Origin: an uncultured Campylobacterales bacterium
GTDB lineage: Bacteria > Campylobacterota > Campylobacteria > Campylobacterales > Sulfurimonadaceae
Direction: 5' to 3'
Assembly: GCA_903892995.1 (NCBI GenBank)
Contig: CAITKP010000092.1
Span: 1 to 64,000 of the forward strand
DNA length: 64,000 bases
Below the pieces are notes generated by a model, which was given only the letters and a program-made list of their open reading frames with translations, searched no databases and was not told the origin of the DNA. Of this stretch, positions 62,556 through 64,000 are shown piece by piece (the first letter of the stretch is position 1; every line of letters begins with the position of its first letter). The translations under genes were made by a program, and so were the position numbers.

Positions 62556-63423
62556 TATGTATCAGTTTTTTCAGCACGGCCATACGGATATTGACCCCAT
62601 TTGCAACCTGTTGGAGCACTTTACATCGCTCATCAGCTAAAAGTGCATCATCAATATCGATGTTTCTGTGTACAGGGCCAGGGTGCAGAACGATAATATT
62701 TTTCTCTCCTAAAAGCTCTTTTGTAATACAAAAATCGCTTGCATAATCTTTGAGTGAAGCATAGTTTTGAGAAGAATGGCGCTCTGTTTGTGTGCGAAGA
62801 GACATAATCGCATCCACATTTTCTATCGCTTCTTTAAGATTGTGCGTTGTATGCAGAGATGTTTTTGGCAAAAATTGCGGCGGAGCGACTAAAATCACTT
62901 CCATACCAAAACGAGTGAGGAGTTCGATATTTGAGTTTGCTACGCGTGAGTTTTTGATATCTCCGACAATCGCGATACGTTTGCCTCTCACATCACCAAA
63001 ATGCTCTTTTAAAGTGTAAAGATCTAAAAGTGCCTGCGTTGGGTGCGCATGAGCGCCATCGCCTGCGTTGATGATAGAGGCTTTTGTATGGTTTGAGAGA
63101 ATCTTTGGAACTCCCGCATTTTCATGGCGTACGATGATGGCATGAGGGCCCATCGCATCGAGGTTCATCGCCGTATCTACAAGCGTTTCGCCTTTTTTTG
63201 TCGAGCTTTTTGAAACATCAAGATGCACCATCTCAGCGCCAAGACGTTTTGCAGCGATCTCAAAAGAGCTGCGTGTTCGCGTGGAGTTCTCAAAAAAGAG
63301 AGTGATAATGATTTTATCTTGGAGTATTCTATCAAATCTACCATCGCTAAAGCGTTTTGCATCTGCTAAAATAGCCTCTACTTCTTGTGTAGAAAAGTCA
63401 TCAGTACGGATTAAATGTTGCAT
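62548..63423 (-). CDS. pyrB: aspartate carbamoyltransferase catalytic subunit
   Basis: From ATG 63421-63423 the enzyme has 291 residues. Carbamoyl-phosphate site [40 protein letters not shown] and HPGPVHRN are all present. It makes N-carbamoyl-L-aspartate for pyrimidines. The longer frame up to 63486 lacks family similarity. No pyrI is adjacent. Confidence 0.96.
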   Translation of the reverse strand: MQHLIRTDDFSTQEVEAILADAKRFSDGRFDRILQDKIIITLFFENSTRTRSSFEIAAKRLGAEMVHLDVSKSSTKKGETLVDTAMNLDAMGPHAIIVRHENAGVPKILSNHTKASIINAGDGAHAHPTQALLDLYTLKEHFGDVRGKRIAIVGDIKNSRVANSNIELLTRFGMEVILVAPPQFLPKTSLHTTHNLKEAIENVDAIMSLRTQTERHSSQNYASLKDYASDFCITKELLGEKNIIVLHPGPVHRNIDIDDALLADERCKVLQQVANGVNIRMAVLKKLIHNA

Positions 63424-63463
63424 TATTGTCTTCTTTATATCTATTTTATTTTCGAGATTTACA

Positions 63464-64000
63464 TTAAAGATTATACAAGAGTTCACATATCAAATCAATA
63501 TCATCATCCACTTTTAGCACTTGTTGTTTTGTGTGCTCAAAATAGGGCAGAGAAACAGTAGAAAAATTTTCATCATTTTCACGGCAGTTAAAGGCTACTA
63601 AATGCTCTACATGTAAGCCCTCAAGCGCTTTTTTGCTGAGTAAAGTATCGTTGATGCAGCCAAGTGAGCAGTGCGTAACCAAGAGCACTTTTGCATCTAG
63701 CATCTTTATGAGATCGATCATCATCGTATTTGCATCGATGGGGACATATAAACCTCCAGCGCCTTCGATAAGTACGATATCACAAGAAGCTTCCATCGCT
63801 TCAATCGCACGCAAAACAGATTTGAGATCAAAAGCGGTGTTTGAAGAAGCGACAAAAGGAGCCGCAGGGAGCTCATAGGTAATGGGCACGATATCTTCCA
63901 CTTCAAGCGACCAAAGTTTTGGATTGAGAGCCTTAGCACACTCTAGGAGCTCTTCGCCATCTGGTGCATAGCCATCGCTTACTCCAGTTTCAATGGGTTT
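63464..64000 (-). CDS. bioD: dethiobiotin synthetase BioD, N-terminal start outside the window
   Basis: The visible 178 residues begin in [15 protein letters not shown], the second conserved block of BioD; the P-loop start is cut off at the right edge. [29 protein letters not shown] and FNCRENDE follow the family order. The enzyme closes the ureido ring of biotin using ATP and CO2. It is upstream of pyrB on the same strand with a 40-base gap. A palindrome core at 63608 encodes LHVE. Confidence 0.93.
   Translation of the reverse strand, partial: KPIETGVSDGYAPDGEELLECAKALNPKLWSLEVEDIVPITYELPAAPFVASSNTAFDLKSVLRAIEAMEASCDIVLIEGAGGLYVPIDANTMMIDLIKMLDAKVLLVTHCSLGCINDTLLSKKALEGLHVEHLVAFNCRENDENFSTVSLPYFEHTKQQVLKVDDDIDLICELLYNL

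Overview
The window looks like a chromosomal segment of a free-living, AT-rich Campylobacterota (Epsilonproteobacteria), most like the Sulfurimonas group. The grounds are low GC by eye, very tight gene packing with many start/stop overlaps, extended -10 promoters (TGnTATAAT) without clear -35 boxes, a cheV-cheA(-REC)-cheW cluster, an ArsRS-like two-component pair, and many sensor kinases, porins and RND/Mla transport systems typical of that lineage. The species call is an inference. I saw no rRNA, tRNA, insertion sequence, phage or CRISPR, and no gene-free stretch longer than about 300 bases.

Layout. 0-6.2 kb: an incomplete PAS protein, a YchJ/SEC-C protein, an ABC-F ATPase (YbiT type), a FAH-like protein, a SUI1/YciH protein, then a minus-strand SGNH + MBOAT acyltransferase pair in which the MBOAT gene is broken at a run of ten G. 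6.2-12.6 kb: an MFS and an amino-acid transporter, a HIT protein, a DEAD-box helicase with a structured leader, a YceI protein and PssA. 12.6-18.3 kb: a porin-feoA-feoB operon diverging from an ArsRS-like two-component pair across two Fur-box-like sites. 18.3-24.8 kb: pgi, rho, murI, then an ABM monooxygenase - class II aldolase - LsrK-like kinase operon. 24.9-33.4 kb: a heavy-metal RND efflux operon with its own regulator, kinase and lipoprotein. 33.4-40.5 kb: a monoheme cytochrome-porin, a small S/T/Q-rich protein, a cytosolic ApbE, and a regulator - beta-barrel - PstS-like - regulator - kinase series. 40.9-56.5 kb: a long plus-strand run (dnaX, MFS, surE, tcdA, greA, argC, lpxH-like, cheVAW, mlaEFD plus lipoprotein, pepP). 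56.5-64 kb: two unknown genes, glnK-amtB, tonB, a thioredoxin-like protein, and minus-strand kinase-pabB-pyrB-bioD.

The most striking signal is a short palindrome, TTACATGTAA (core TACATGTA). I count 38 core copies in 64 kb, 23 with the full ten bases, against roughly two core copies expected from base composition. Thirty-six lie inside genes, on either strand and in only two reading frames (LHV or TC(K/R/S)); the third frame would give a stop codon. It behaves like the HIP1 element of cyanobacteria and is sparse in the 24.9-40.5 kb metal/cytochrome/sensor block. Other leads: the phase-variable acyltransferase, a possible cytosolic flavinylation pair (SGASGT protein + ApbE), an LsrK-type kinase without an Lsr transporter, and a helicase mRNA leader that folds into a long hairpin containing one palindrome copy.
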